In this document: positions 16,712 to 25,520 of the stretch, one piece after another | How the letters are laid out: every line of letters begins with the position of its first letter | How positions within the stretch are numbered: position 1 is the stretch's first letter | DNA from: Pseudomonas citri | Lineage (GTDB): Bacteria > Pseudomonadota > Gammaproteobacteria > Pseudomonadales > Pseudomonadaceae | NCBI RefSeq assembly: GCF_025336485.1 | Contig: NZ_JAODAB010000004.1 | Coordinates: 62,001-126,000 of the forward strand | Reading direction: 5' to 3' | Length of the DNA: 64,000 bases | Position numbers and translations under genes: made by a program | Notes under the pieces: generated by a model | What the model was told of the DNA's origin: nothing | Databases searched by the model: none | Seen by the model: only the letters and a program-made list of their open reading frames with translations

Positions 16712-18214
16712 TTAATGCCGTATGCAAACGGATTTGGTTTCAGTAAACGCGTCCAGCCAATCGACGCCGAAATCTCGTCCAGTCCCTGATTGCTTGAATC
16801 CACCAAAAGGCATGTTTGCATCAATCAGTGTATGACTATTGACCCAGACGGTGCCGGCCTCGATACGCGGTGTCAGATCCATCGCCGTCGACAAGCTATT
16901 GGTCCAAAGGCTTGCGGTGAGGCCGTACTCTGTGTCGTTAGCCTTGGCCAGTGCCTCCTCTGCGTCAGCCACACGCGTCAGGGTTACAACAGGACCAAAG
17001 ACCTCATCTCGAGTCAGCGAAAGATCGTCGTCGGGGTTGATGACCAGCGTCGGTGAAACATAAAAGCCTTCATTATTCGGCGCCGCCGAACCCCTGATAA
17101 GCTCAGCATTGAGAGCATTGGCTTCTGCCAGGTACGACTCGACTTTGCGCTGATGTGCTTTGGAAGCAACGGCATTGATTTGGCTGGTTGGATCCATACC
17201 CGCCCCTATCGAAAGCCCCTTGACCGCCGACTCAAAGTCGCCCACCAGTTGGTCGAAAATAGGAGCCTCGACATAAATGCGTGAACTCGCGGCGCACACC
17301 TGCCCCTGATTCAGGAAGCTGGCCATCATCAGGCCTTCAACCACCTGCTTCGGATCTGCATCTTTGAGTACGATAGCCGGATTTTTACCACCCAACTCAA
17401 GGGTAATTCGGGTCAGCCGATCGATTGCACTGCGAGCAATGCCCTTACCCGTTGCGGTCGAGCCGGTGAAACTGATTTTGCTGATCAGCGGATGACTGGT
17501 CAGCGTTTTACCGCACACGGCACCATTGCCAGTCACCACGTTGAACACTCCAGCCGGAACACCGGCTTCAGTGGCCAACTCAGCCATGCGCATCAACGTC
17601 AAAGGGGTAATTTCCGATGGCTTGATCACGATCGAACAACCAGCCGCCAGAGCAGGCATGACCTTCCACATGCCAATCATCAGCGGGAAGTTCCATGGAA
17701 CAATGCCGGCAACGACACCCACCGGTTCCTTGCGTGTATAGGCGGTATAACGAGCCCCCTCTGGAACAGAAATCGAAAGGTCGAGAGTACGCCCTGAAAT
17801 TTTGGTGGCCAGCCCTGCGGTATAACGCATCCAATTTAACGTGCAGGCCACTTCAAAAGCCCGCGAAACATTGATCGACTTGCCCTGTTCCAGGGTTTCC
17901 AGTTGAGCCAGCTCTTCAGCATGTTGTTCAAGCAAATCAGCGTAACGCAGCAGAATACGTTCGCGCTCTGCCGGCAGACGACGGGACCAAACACCGGAAA
18001 CAAAAGCTTTATGAGCTGACGTCACTGCCCGCTCGACATCGTAGGCATTGGCGTCGATGGTGGTGGAAATTTGCTGACCGGTTGAAGGATCGAAGATCGG
18101 CAGGGTATCGGTGGATTGGGCACTGATCCACCCGCCGTCGATGTACAACCCATGGTTTCGCTTCAAGAAAGAGCTGACCCTTTCTAGCGTCGCGACCCTA
18201 TTGACCTGGTTCAT
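16712..18214 (-). CDS. feaB: phenylacetaldehyde dehydrogenase
   Basis: A 500-residue NAD(P)-dependent aldehyde dehydrogenase that converts phenylacetaldehyde to phenylacetate. Catalytic Cys307 ([11 protein letters not shown]), general base Glu273 ([10 protein letters not shown]) and Asn175 (PWNF) are in place, as is the end motif [21 protein letters not shown]. The assignment rests on divergence from the copper amine oxidase tynA and on feaR beyond it, giving the phenylethylamine degradation set that feeds the paa genes. It also has a broken paralogue at 61129-62606. Styrene-pathway StyD is the same enzyme class, but no styABC genes are present. Confidence 0.88.
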   Translation of the reverse strand: MNQVNRVATLERVSSFLKRNHGLYIDGGWISAQSTDTLPIFDPSTGQQISTTIDANAYDVERAVTSAHKAFVSGVWSRRLPAERERILLRYADLLEQHAEELAQLETLEQGKSINVSRAFEVACTLNWMRYTAGLATKISGRTLDLSISVPEGARYTAYTRKEPVGVVAGIVPWNFPLMIGMWKVMPALAAGCSIVIKPSEITPLTLMRMAELATEAGVPAGVFNVVTGNGAVCGKTLTSHPLISKISFTGSTATGKGIARSAIDRLTRITLELGGKNPAIVLKDADPKQVVEGLMMASFLNQGQVCAASSRIYVEAPIFDQLVGDFESAVKGLSIGAGMDPTSQINAVASKAHQRKVESYLAEANALNAELIRGSAAPNNEGFYVSPTLVINPDDDLSLTRDEVFGPVVTLTRVADAEEALAKANDTEYGLTASLWTNSLSTAMDLTPRIEAGTVWVNSHTLIDANMPFGGFKQSGTGRDFGVDWLDAFTETKSVCIRH

Positions 18215-18336
18215 GCCCCTTACCTCACGCTGAGTGTCGAAAGCGCCGAAACACCAGTGATGTTCATCGACGCCACAATTAAAACAATAGTCAATAAGAG
18301 CCTAATTCAGTCATTGCACCTTTAATTTTTTGCCCG

Positions 18337-18498
18337 TGCCAGACAGCTTTGCATCTCTGCCAAAACAGGATCCAAATTGTTTGGCACTAGGTGTAGGAGC
18401 GTCCTCCAAGCCCTCCTCCCTCCCGTCTACTCTTAAGTTAATAAAGCATTGTCGGTCAGGAAAAACCGATTTAGGCACAAAGTAAAAATTTTTTGGCA
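18337..18498. promoter_or_regulatory. feaB-tynA intergenic region with repeated TGCCA/TGGCA half-sites
   Basis: The 363-bp spacer (18215-18577) holds no gene. It contains TGCCA at 18337-18341 and 18358-18362, direct repeats exactly 21 bp (two helical turns) apart, plus TGGCA at 18382-18386 and 18494-18498 in the opposite orientation. AraC-family activators such as FeaR bind tandem half-sites with this kind of spacing. These are therefore candidate FeaR sites for the divergent feaB and tynA promoters. Confidence 0.5.
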
Positions 18499-18577
18499 GG
18501 AATCAAAAAGAAGCGATTGGCCAGCTATAGCAAAGTGAGGACGTCACTGTCTTCGGCTCGTCTCAAGGTACTCAGAA

Positions 18578-20866
18578 ATGTTCACGCCCTTAGCAATAAC
18601 AAAAAGAAAATCGCTTGCTCGACTCACACTAGCAGTTGCCTTGAGCACCCTCGGGCTGCCTGGCTGGCTGCCCACCGCCCATGCCCACGGTGGAGCCGCC
18701 GAAATGGTGCCTCTGCAATCGACCCTTGAGGAGTTCGGCGCCACCGTCAGATGGGACAGCTATGCCAATCTGTTCATCGTTGCCAAGGATGGCGTCTACC
18801 TCAAGGTAAAACCAGACAGTCGTGTGGCCATGCTCAATGGCAAACGGATGGAGCTGGCGGTACCGGTGGTGTTCAAAGGCAAAACGGCCTACATGCCCAA
18901 AGACTTTATCAACCAGGTTTTCCAATCCGGCCTGGACAAGACGTTCGTCATCGAAACCCGGCCTAACCCGCTCAACCCGCTTAGCGCGGACGAGATCAAA
19001 CGGGCAGTGGAAATCGTCAAACAATCGGAGCATTACAAGCCCGATTTCCGCTTCACTGAAGTCTCCGTCAAAGAGCCGCCCAAGGACCAAGTCTGGGACT
19101 TTGTCTATACAGGCCAAACTGTTTCTCAGCCACGCCAGGCCAGTATTGTGGTACTGGACGGTAAGCACGTAATCGAAGGACTGGTGGACCTCAGCAGCAA
19201 CACCCTCAAATCGTGGGAACCCATCGAAGGTGCTCACGGCATGGTCTTGCTGGACGACTTCGCGACCGTACAGTCCGCCATCGAGGCGAGCCCTGAATAC
19301 TCGCAAGCCTTGGCCAAACGTGGCATCACCGACGTGAAGAAGGTCGTGGCCACGCCGCTGACGGTCGGCTACTTCGATGGCAAGGACGGATTGGCGCAGG
19401 ACAAACGACTACTGAAGATCGTCAGTTATCTCAATACCGATGACGGCAACTATTGGGCTCATCCGATCGAAGGCCTGGTCGCGATCGTCGACCTGGAACA
19501 GAAAAAGCTGATCAATATCGAAGACGAGGGTGTCATTCCGGTGCCAATGAAGTCGACGCCCTATGATGGACGCGGGCGCAAAGGCGTAACGGTCAAACCG
19601 TTGGAAATCATCGAACCGGAAGGAAAAAACTACACCATTACCGGTAACAGCATTCATTGGCAGAACTGGGACTTCCACATTCGCCTCGATTCGCGGGTCG
19701 GCCCTATCCTGTCCACAGTCACTTATGACGACAAGGGCAAGAAACGCAAAATCATGTATGAAGGCTCGCTCGGCGGCATGATCGTACCGTACGGCGATCC
19801 CGACGGCGGTTGGTACTTCAAAGCCTACCTAGATTCCGGCGACTACGGCATGGGCACGTTGACCTCCCCTATTGCACGCGGTAAAGACGCCCCTGAAAAT
19901 GCGGTGCTGCTGGACGCCACCATCGCTGACTACACCGGCGCACCCACTTCGATTCCACGCGCCATGGCGGTGTTTGAACGCTACGCCGGACCGGAATACA
20001 AACACCAGGAGATGGGCCAGCCCAACCTCAGTGCCGAGCGTCGCGAACTGGTGGTTCGCTGGATCAGCACCGTTGGCAACTACGATTACATCTTCGATTG
20101 GGTCTTTCAGCAAAACGGCACCATTGGCATCAATGCCGGCGCCACCGGGATCGAGGCGGTCAAGGGCGTGAAATCCAAGACCATGCATGAAGAAACGGCC
20201 AAGGAAGACACCCGCTACGGCACACTTCTGGATCACAACATCGTCGGCACCACCCACCAGCACATCTACAACTTCCGCCTGGATATGGATGTGGACGGTG
20301 AAAACAACTCGCTGGTCGAAGTGAATCCGGTGGTCGCTCCCAACGACCGCAGTGGACCTCGGACCAGCACAATGCAAACCGAGCAGCATGTCGTCGGTAC
20401 CGAACAAGAGGCGGCGCAGAAATTCGATCCCGCGACCGTTCGCCTGATCAGCAACACCAGCAAGGAAAATAAAGTCGGCAACCCGGTTTCCTACCAGCTG
20501 ATTCCTTATGCCGGCGGGACTCACCCAGTTGCCAAAGGCGCCAATTTCGGTAAAGACGAATGGCTTTATCACCGCCTGAGCTTTATGGACAAGCAACTCT
20601 GGGTAACGCGCTACAGTCCTGAAGAGAAGTATCCAGAGGGCAAGTACCCTAATCGCTCGGACAAAGACGCTGGGCTTGGTCAGTTCACCAAGGATAACCA
20701 GCCAATCGAAAACACCGATGATGTTGTCTGGCTGACCACCGGCACCACTCACGTCGCCCGGGCCGAAGAATGGCCTATCATGCCGACCGAGTGGGTTAAC
20801 GTACTGTTGAAGCCCTGGAACTTTTTTGATGAAACGCCCACGCTCAATTTGAACGATCCAAAGTAA
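18578..20866 (+). CDS. tynA: periplasmic copper amine oxidase (primary-amine oxidase)
   Basis: A 762-residue Cu/topaquinone amine oxidase that oxidises phenylethylamine or tyramine to the aldehyde, H2O2 and ammonia. It has a cleavable signal peptide (LARLTLAVALSTLGLPG, cleavage near AHA), the extra N-terminal domain of the E. coli type, and the catalytic core. The topaquinone precursor is Tyr502 in GNYDYIFDW. Copper ligands are His560 and His562 (THQHIYNF) and His649 (GGTHPVAKG). The substrate-channel motif is AYLDSGDYGMG. The gene is divergent from feaB and convergent with feaR, with a shared hairpin terminator behind it. Product flow would be to FeaB and then the paa pathway. Confidence 0.95.
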   Translation: MFTPLAITKRKSLARLTLAVALSTLGLPGWLPTAHAHGGAAEMVPLQSTLEEFGATVRWDSYANLFIVAKDGVYLKVKPDSRVAMLNGKRMELAVPVVFKGKTAYMPKDFINQVFQSGLDKTFVIETRPNPLNPLSADEIKRAVEIVKQSEHYKPDFRFTEVSVKEPPKDQVWDFVYTGQTVSQPRQASIVVLDGKHVIEGLVDLSSNTLKSWEPIEGAHGMVLLDDFATVQSAIEASPEYSQALAKRGITDVKKVVATPLTVGYFDGKDGLAQDKRLLKIVSYLNTDDGNYWAHPIEGLVAIVDLEQKKLINIEDEGVIPVPMKSTPYDGRGRKGVTVKPLEIIEPEGKNYTITGNSIHWQNWDFHIRLDSRVGPILSTVTYDDKGKKRKIMYEGSLGGMIVPYGDPDGGWYFKAYLDSGDYGMGTLTSPIARGKDAPENAVLLDATIADYTGAPTSIPRAMAVFERYAGPEYKHQEMGQPNLSAERRELVVRWISTVGNYDYIFDWVFQQNGTIGINAGATGIEAVKGVKSKTMHEETAKEDTRYGTLLDHNIVGTTHQHIYNFRLDMDVDGENNSLVEVNPVVAPNDRSGPRTSTMQTEQHVVGTEQEAAQKFDPATVRLISNTSKENKVGNPVSYQLIPYAGGTHPVAKGANFGKDEWLYHRLSFMDKQLWVTRYSPEEKYPEGKYPNRSDKDAGLGQFTKDNQPIENTDDVVWLTTGTTHVARAEEWPIMPTEWVNVLLKPWNFFDETPTLNLNDPK

Positions 20867-20872
20867 GCAACA

Positions 20873-20905
20873 AAAAAGGAGATACCAGTGCGGCATCTCC
20901 TTTTT
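20873..20905. terminator. bidirectional terminator between tynA and feaR
   Basis: AAAAAGGAGAT pairs with ATCTCCTTTTT around an 11-base loop. The A-rich left arm and T-rich right arm make it serve both convergent genes, tynA (+) and feaR (-). Confidence 0.85.
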
Positions 20906-20929
20906 GCCTCGACTTTCACACTCATGCCA

Positions 20930-21844
20930 TCAGGCATGCTTCTTACGGTATTCCCCTGGAGAAACCCCGAAGCGCGCCTTGAACGCAGTCGAAAAGTAGC
21001 TCGAATCGGAAAAGCCCCACCAATAACCCAGCGCTGACAATTTCTGTTCCGCTCCCGATTGGCGTAAGGACTCAGCACACAAATCCAAACGTCGATCCTT
21101 GATGTATCGTGCAACGACCAGTCCCTTCCTGGAAAACATTCGATAAAGGCTGCGTAAGGATACACCCACCTTTTGCGCCAGCCATTCAGGGCACAGTTCT
21201 TCTGAACGGATATGATCGTCGATGTAATCGAGGGTTTTACGGAAGATGCGTTCATGCGAGTCTATCTGGTCTCCAGCATGACTGATGGCAGGGCGCAGCA
21301 GACTTACAACCGCCTCGAGGGTTGCCTCGCTTTCTTGCTGGGTCAGATTCTTCTGGCAAGTTGCATCCATTATCAGATGGTGAGAAAGCTTGGCGATGGG
21401 TGATGTCGCCACAATCCGGTGAGCGCACTGGACCTGAGAGAACCGCAAGGTCTGTTCGACCAGACAATACGGCAGAATCAGCGACAATTGCCGAGAATTC
21501 TGGCTGTAAATGAAGTCACTGGGACGTGAAGCGTCAATTAACGTGATGTCTCCGGCTGACAGCGAAACTCGATTGTCGCCCTGAGCCATACCTGCTGTGC
21601 CGTCAAGCTGAAATACAGCAAAATATTTTCCACCATCGCCGGCGGCGACTTCCGACGACGTCCGATACAGTCGAGCCTGGCAGGCATCGACAAAACTGAG
21701 CTTCAGCGCGCCGTTCTGGTACTCCCTGATCTCTCCGGAGAACTCAGAACCCAAGGCTTTTGCGTTGAAGGCCCCACAAATCTGATTGATCTGATGGATC
21801 CACTGATCGAACCCATCACGGCGATGCGCAGCTGTAGAAATCAT
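20930..21844 (-). CDS. feaR: FeaR, AraC-family activator of amine oxidation genes
   Basis: About 304 residues from the ATG at 21844; an upstream GTG at 21856 is an alternative. The N-terminal half has the FeaR/AraC_binding_2 pattern (INQICGAFNAKAL, GKYFAVFQLDG, LSAGDITLIDASRP). The C-terminal helix-turn-helix pair is seen in WLAQKVGVSLRSLYRMFSRK and FSDSSYFSTAFKARFGVSP. FeaR of E. coli activates tynA and feaB in response to aromatic amines or their aldehydes. The same role is inferred here from gene order. A second FeaR-like protein is encoded at 62616-63581. Confidence 0.88.
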   Translation of the reverse strand: MISTAAHRRDGFDQWIHQINQICGAFNAKALGSEFSGEIREYQNGALKLSFVDACQARLYRTSSEVAAGDGGKYFAVFQLDGTAGMAQGDNRVSLSAGDITLIDASRPSDFIYSQNSRQLSLILPYCLVEQTLRFSQVQCAHRIVATSPIAKLSHHLIMDATCQKNLTQQESEATLEAVVSLLRPAISHAGDQIDSHERIFRKTLDYIDDHIRSEELCPEWLAQKVGVSLRSLYRMFSRKGLVVARYIKDRRLDLCAESLRQSGAEQKLSALGYWWGFSDSSYFSTAFKARFGVSPGEYRKKHA

Positions 21845-21942
21845 GTCAGGTCTCACGCAGGTTTATTTTTATTATCCACGCCATCCACAATGAAACAGGA
21901 TGCTTCGAACCCTGAAAAATGAATCTCCCTGAGCGACGGAGG

Positions 21943-22866
21943 TTATTTAAGTCCGCCAAAACGTCGGTAGAAATTTTCACCGACATCCGGTAGCGGGCCA
22001 TCGGCTGTTTCCAACACGCTGTTCAGCCACTCCCCGGCCTTGGCGAAAATCAATCGGTAAATATTGCGGCACAGCTGTCGGGCAGCGCGACCTTCCCAGT
22101 CACCAGGCAATAACTCATCGGGTAACTGCGGGTCGCGCAAGAGCAATTTACGATACTCATGAATGAGCAGAACCCTTGCCAGAAAACAATCGGATGGCTG
22201 CAGGTTCTCTTGTTCGCGAAGCGCTTGCCAAAGCGGACGAAACAGCTGAATGAACTCACTGTAATGGGTCGCCAGCTCTTCAATGTTCCAGCTTTCGCGC
22301 ACTTGTAAGCGCAGCGCCTTGGAAGCCAGAACATCCTGGGCGGCCGTCTCGAAGATGATGGTATCTTCGTGGACGCCCAGGTCGGTTAAGGTCGCACTCA
22401 CATCAGCCCGGTCGCTACGCGGACAAGCCAATACCGTGGGCGAGATCGCACCAAACCCTTGCCATTCAAGCTCTTCACGCACCTGTTTGCGCTTGTCTGG
22501 CTTAAGCTGCGAAAGCATGACCAGACACCACGAACCATCCCATGCCGGCACGGTAGAGCTATAGACTCGCTTAAAGGCCTTTTCGAAGCGACGCCGACCG
22601 GTACCGGTCAGACTATAGTAGCTACGACGACCTACTTTTTCGGCAGTCAGCCAGTTCTCCTTGGTCAACCGAAAAATCGACGTGCGGATGAGCCGCTCAT
22701 TAATGCCAATGGGCTCGAGCAACTGAATCAGACTACCCAGCCAGACCGTACCGCCGTGAGGTTCGATAGCATCCCCATAGAGCGTGATGATCAGCGAACT
22801 GGCCCGAATCGGCGTCTGTTCCTGAAAGCGTGTGATCAGAGAATTCAATGGAGCAAGGGACGACAT
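21943..22866 (-). CDS. paaX: PaaX, phenylacetyl-CoA-responsive repressor
   Basis: A 307-residue GntR-like repressor of paa genes. The N-terminus carries the winged helix (SSLIITLYGDAIEPHGG, NERLIRTSIFRLTKENWL, VGRRSYYSLTGTGRRRFE), followed by the PaaX effector domain (WDGSWCLVMLSQLKPDKRK) and C-terminal domain ending NFYRRFGGL. PaaX is released from DNA by phenylacetyl-CoA, the product of PaaK. It lies downstream of paaY in a leftward unit divergent from paaF. Candidate operator palindromes lie upstream of paaF and paaA. Confidence 0.95.
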   Translation of the reverse strand: MSSLAPLNSLITRFQEQTPIRASSLIITLYGDAIEPHGGTVWLGSLIQLLEPIGINERLIRTSIFRLTKENWLTAEKVGRRSYYSLTGTGRRRFEKAFKRVYSSTVPAWDGSWCLVMLSQLKPDKRKQVREELEWQGFGAISPTVLACPRSDRADVSATLTDLGVHEDTIIFETAAQDVLASKALRLQVRESWNIEELATHYSEFIQLFRPLWQALREQENLQPSDCFLARVLLIHEYRKLLLRDPQLPDELLPGDWEGRAARQLCRNIYRLIFAKAGEWLNSVLETADGPLPDVGENFYRRFGGLK

Positions 22867-22942
22867 AGGCGTACCGATTAGTAAAAGGACTGAAATATAC
22901 CCGCTGAGCTAACCTCGTGGCCATCGCTGCCGCGCTGCTTGC

Positions 22943-23542
22943 TCACAGCCCCGCAGCCCCCTTGGGCCGCAAGTCGCTGCGACTGATGCGTGGACGGTCG
23001 GGTTCCGGTTCGCTTAAAGGTTCGCATGCTCGCATCTGCTCGAGACAGCGTTTGGCCAGTTCCTGATATTCGAGAGTCCCAGCCTGCTTCCACGAAACTT
23101 CCTCGTCAGAGAGACTGCGCTTCACACTGGCCGGAGCTCCCATAATCAGTGACTGCTCGGGACATTCGAAGCCTGCCTTGACGAAGGCCGCCGCAGAGAC
23201 GAATGAGCGAGGACCAATGCGTGCATTGTCCATCACCACAGCATTCATGCCCACCAAAGCATCGGCACCAATCCGGCAACCATGCAACACCGCACCGTGG
23301 CCAATATGGCCATTGCACTCCACTACGGTGTCACTGTCGGGAAAACCATGCATGACACAGGTGTCCTGAAGATTGGCCCCCTCCTCCAGCACTATTCGAC
23401 CAAAGTCGCCACGCAGGCTGGCTAACGGCCCGATGTAGCAACGGGGGCCGACAATCACGTCACCGATCAAAACGGCCGACGGGTGAACATAGGCGCTGGG
23501 ATCGACCACCGGGGTCAGACCATCGAGGCTGTAACAGGTCAT
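22943..23542 (-). CDS. paaY: PaaY, hexapeptide-repeat thioesterase/acyltransferase-like protein
   Basis: A 199-residue left-handed beta-helix protein of the gamma-carbonic-anhydrase-like family. The start ATG at 23542 ([20 protein letters not shown]) follows GGGAGC; upstream in-frame codons lack a ribosome site. Hexapeptide turns such as [19 protein letters not shown] run from residue 20 to 150, with metal-type histidines in [13 protein letters not shown]. PaaY is reported to hydrolyse CoA esters of ring-opened dead-end products in phenylacetate breakdown. It sits upstream of paaX in the leftward unit. Confidence 0.93.
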   Translation of the reverse strand: MTCYSLDGLTPVVDPSAYVHPSAVLIGDVIVGPRCYIGPLASLRGDFGRIVLEEGANLQDTCVMHGFPDSDTVVECNGHIGHGAVLHGCRIGADALVGMNAVVMDNARIGPRSFVSAAAFVKAGFECPEQSLIMGAPASVKRSLSDEEVSWKQAGTLEYQELAKRCLEQMRACEPLSEPEPDRPRISRSDLRPKGAAGL

Positions 23543-23912
23543 GAAAGCTCCCTTCAAGGGCAGATATTGATACATCCACAAAGCGATGCGAATACAGGAC
23601 CCTCTTGTATCACATCAAATTCTTAATGCCAAATTCATAAAACCGTATCATTTTTTTGTCTCTTAACCCGCACCGTTTGACCGCCCTTCCGAACCCGCAT
23701 AAAAACCAACAAATACTGGCTAAAAATCGACTAAATATAGACCGTCCGGCCAACGTATCGGGATAAAAAGGCGACGAATGAGACACACAATACAATTTTT
23801 TGTATTGCATTTACGTATCATGTCAGAGGTATACTCGGGAAAAACTGGCCTACCGAGCCGATCCAATAATGAGCCGGCGTTACAGCCGAGCGCGCACCTG
23901 AGGGCATCCGCC
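23543..23912. promoter_or_regulatory. divergent paaY/paaF control region with PaaX-type operators
   Basis: A 370-bp gene-free region. It contains the palindrome AATACAA-TTTT-TTGTATT at 23789-23806, GTATCA three times (23607, 23645 and 23815) and a good -10 element TATACT at 23830-23835 for paaF. The ATACAA/GTATC words also make up the larger inverted repeat before paaA, so one regulator, presumably PaaX, likely controls both promoters. Confidence 0.65.
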
Positions 23913-24686
23913 ATGCCTCTAACCCTTGCTGTCGAATTCATCGAGCCTGGCGTTCGCCTGATTACCCTCCAACGCCCACAAGCACTGAATGCCCTGACCA
24001 CCCAGTTACTCGGTGAACTGGCGGATGAACTGAACGCCGCGCAAGCCGATCCAGACACGCGCGCGGTGGTCCTGGCCGGCAGCCGTAAGGCTTTCGCCGC
24101 CGGTGCCGACATTAAAGAAATGGGCGAGCGCAATCTGGTCGGCATCCTCAATGACCCGCGTCAGGCGTCATGGCAGACCATCACCCATTTCAACAAACCG
24201 CTGATCGCCGCCGTCAACGGCTTCGCCCTAGGTGGCGGCTGCGAACTGGCGATGCACGCCGACATCATCATTGCCAGCGAAGACGCGCGCTTCGGCCAGC
24301 CGGAAATCAATCTCGGGATAATGCCCGGCGCTGGCGGCACCCAGCGCTTGCTGCGTGCCGTTGGTAAATCCATGGCCATGCAGATGGTCCTCACCGGTGA
24401 TCCGATCGATGCCCGCCAGGCCCAACGCGCCGGTCTGGTCAGCGAAGTGACTCAACCAGAACTCACCGTCGAACGCGCTCTGCAAATTGCCCACAACATT
24501 GCCGGCAAAGCCCCGCTCGCCGTGCGCCTGGCCAAGGAAGCACTGCTCAAGGCCATGGACACCGACCTGGCCAGCGGCCTGCGTTTCGAGCGCCACGCCT
24601 TCACCGTGCTGGCGGGCTCCCGTGACCGTGATGAAGGTATTCGCGCCTTCCAGGAAAAGCGCACGCCGACCTTTATCGGCGAATAA
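23913..24686 (+). CDS. paaF: 2,3-dehydroadipyl-CoA hydratase
   Basis: A 257-residue crotonase. The ATG at 23913 (MPLTLAVEFIEPGVR) gives the standard family length; in-frame upstream codons would add 45 odd residues. Oxyanion-hole regions AFAAGADIKEM and GGGCELAMHADI and the catalytic acid in GQPEINLGIMPGAGG are present. PaaF hydrates 2,3-dehydroadipyl-CoA to 3-hydroxyadipyl-CoA, the first step of the beta-oxidation part of the phenylacetate pathway. It is the first gene of the paaFGHIJK run, 33 bp before paaG. Confidence 0.92.
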   Translation: MPLTLAVEFIEPGVRLITLQRPQALNALTTQLLGELADELNAAQADPDTRAVVLAGSRKAFAAGADIKEMGERNLVGILNDPRQASWQTITHFNKPLIAAVNGFALGGGCELAMHADIIIASEDARFGQPEINLGIMPGAGGTQRLLRAVGKSMAMQMVLTGDPIDARQAQRAGLVSEVTQPELTVERALQIAHNIAGKAPLAVRLAKEALLKAMDTDLASGLRFERHAFTVLAGSRDRDEGIRAFQEKRTPTFIGE

Positions 24687-24719
24687 CCCACCGAATTCGA
24701 ACGACCTCTCAGAGAGCGC

Positions 24720-25517
24720 ATGACCATGAACTTCGAACACATCCTGTTTTCCGTCGAGGCGGGCGTCGCCCTGCTCAGCCTCAATAGACCGGACCAACTG
24801 AACAGCTTCAACGCACAGATGCACGGCGAGGTGAAGGAAGCGTTAAAACAGGTCAGGCAAAACCCGGATGTGCGGGTTCTGCTCCTGACCGGTGAAGGCC
24901 GCGGCTTCTGCGCCGGACAGGATCTCAGCGACCGGAATGTCGCGCCAGGCACTGCCGTGCCGGATCTGGGCGAGTCCATCGAGAAGTTTTATAACCCGCT
25001 GATTCGCCAGTTGCGCGACCTGCCGCTGCCGGTGATCTGTGCGGTCAACGGCGTAGCGGCCGGTGCCGGCGCCAACATTCCACTGGCCTGCGACCTGGTA
25101 CTGGCAGCGCGCTCTGCGAGCTTCATTCAAGCCTTCTGCAAAATTGGCCTGATCCCCGACTCTGGCGGCACCTGGACCTTGCCACGCCTGGTCGGCATGG
25201 CTCGCGCCAAGGCACTGGCCTTACTGGGCAATCGGTTGACAGCCGAACAAGCCGAGCAATGGGGCCTGATTTACCGCTGCGTGGATGACGCCGAACTGCG
25301 CAGTGAAGCCCTAACGCTTGCCCGTCACCTGGCCACACAACCAACCTACGGCTTGGCGCTGATAAAACGCAGCCTGAACGCAAGTTTGAGCAACACATTC
25401 GATGAACAGCTGGAACTGGAAAAGGACCTGCAATGCCTGGCCGGGCGTAGCGAAGATTACCGTGAGGGCGTCAGCGCCTTCATGGAAAAACGCAGCCCAA
25501 GCTTCAAGGGGCGCTGA
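24720..25517 (+). CDS. paaG: 1,2-epoxyphenylacetyl-CoA isomerase
   Basis: A 265-residue crotonase-family isomerase that turns ring-1,2-epoxyphenylacetyl-CoA into the oxepin and also acts later as a delta-isomerase. Family features are GRGFCAGQDLSDRNV, AAGAGANIPLACDLVLAA and the acid in IGLIPDSGGTWTLPRLVG (Asp of the PaaG/ECI type). The start may be the ATG at 24720 or the one two codons later at 24726. It lies between paaF and paaH, with only 3 bp to paaH. Confidence 0.94.
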   Translation: MTMNFEHILFSVEAGVALLSLNRPDQLNSFNAQMHGEVKEALKQVRQNPDVRVLLLTGEGRGFCAGQDLSDRNVAPGTAVPDLGESIEKFYNPLIRQLRDLPLPVICAVNGVAAGAGANIPLACDLVLAARSASFIQAFCKIGLIPDSGGTWTLPRLVGMARAKALALLGNRLTAEQAEQWGLIYRCVDDAELRSEALTLARHLATQPTYGLALIKRSLNASLSNTFDEQLELEKDLQCLAGRSEDYREGVSAFMEKRSPSFKGR

Positions 25518-25520
25518 GTC

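Noticed and set aside
16712..18214. Styrene-pathway aldehyde dehydrogenase styD
   Set aside because: No styrene monooxygenase, isomerase or two-component genes nearby; the amine oxidase and feaR context favours feaB.
19829..20896. Long open frame antisense to tynA
   Set aside because: It lies entirely opposite a gene with clear catalytic motifs and has no family sequence; GC-rich codon bias creates such frames.
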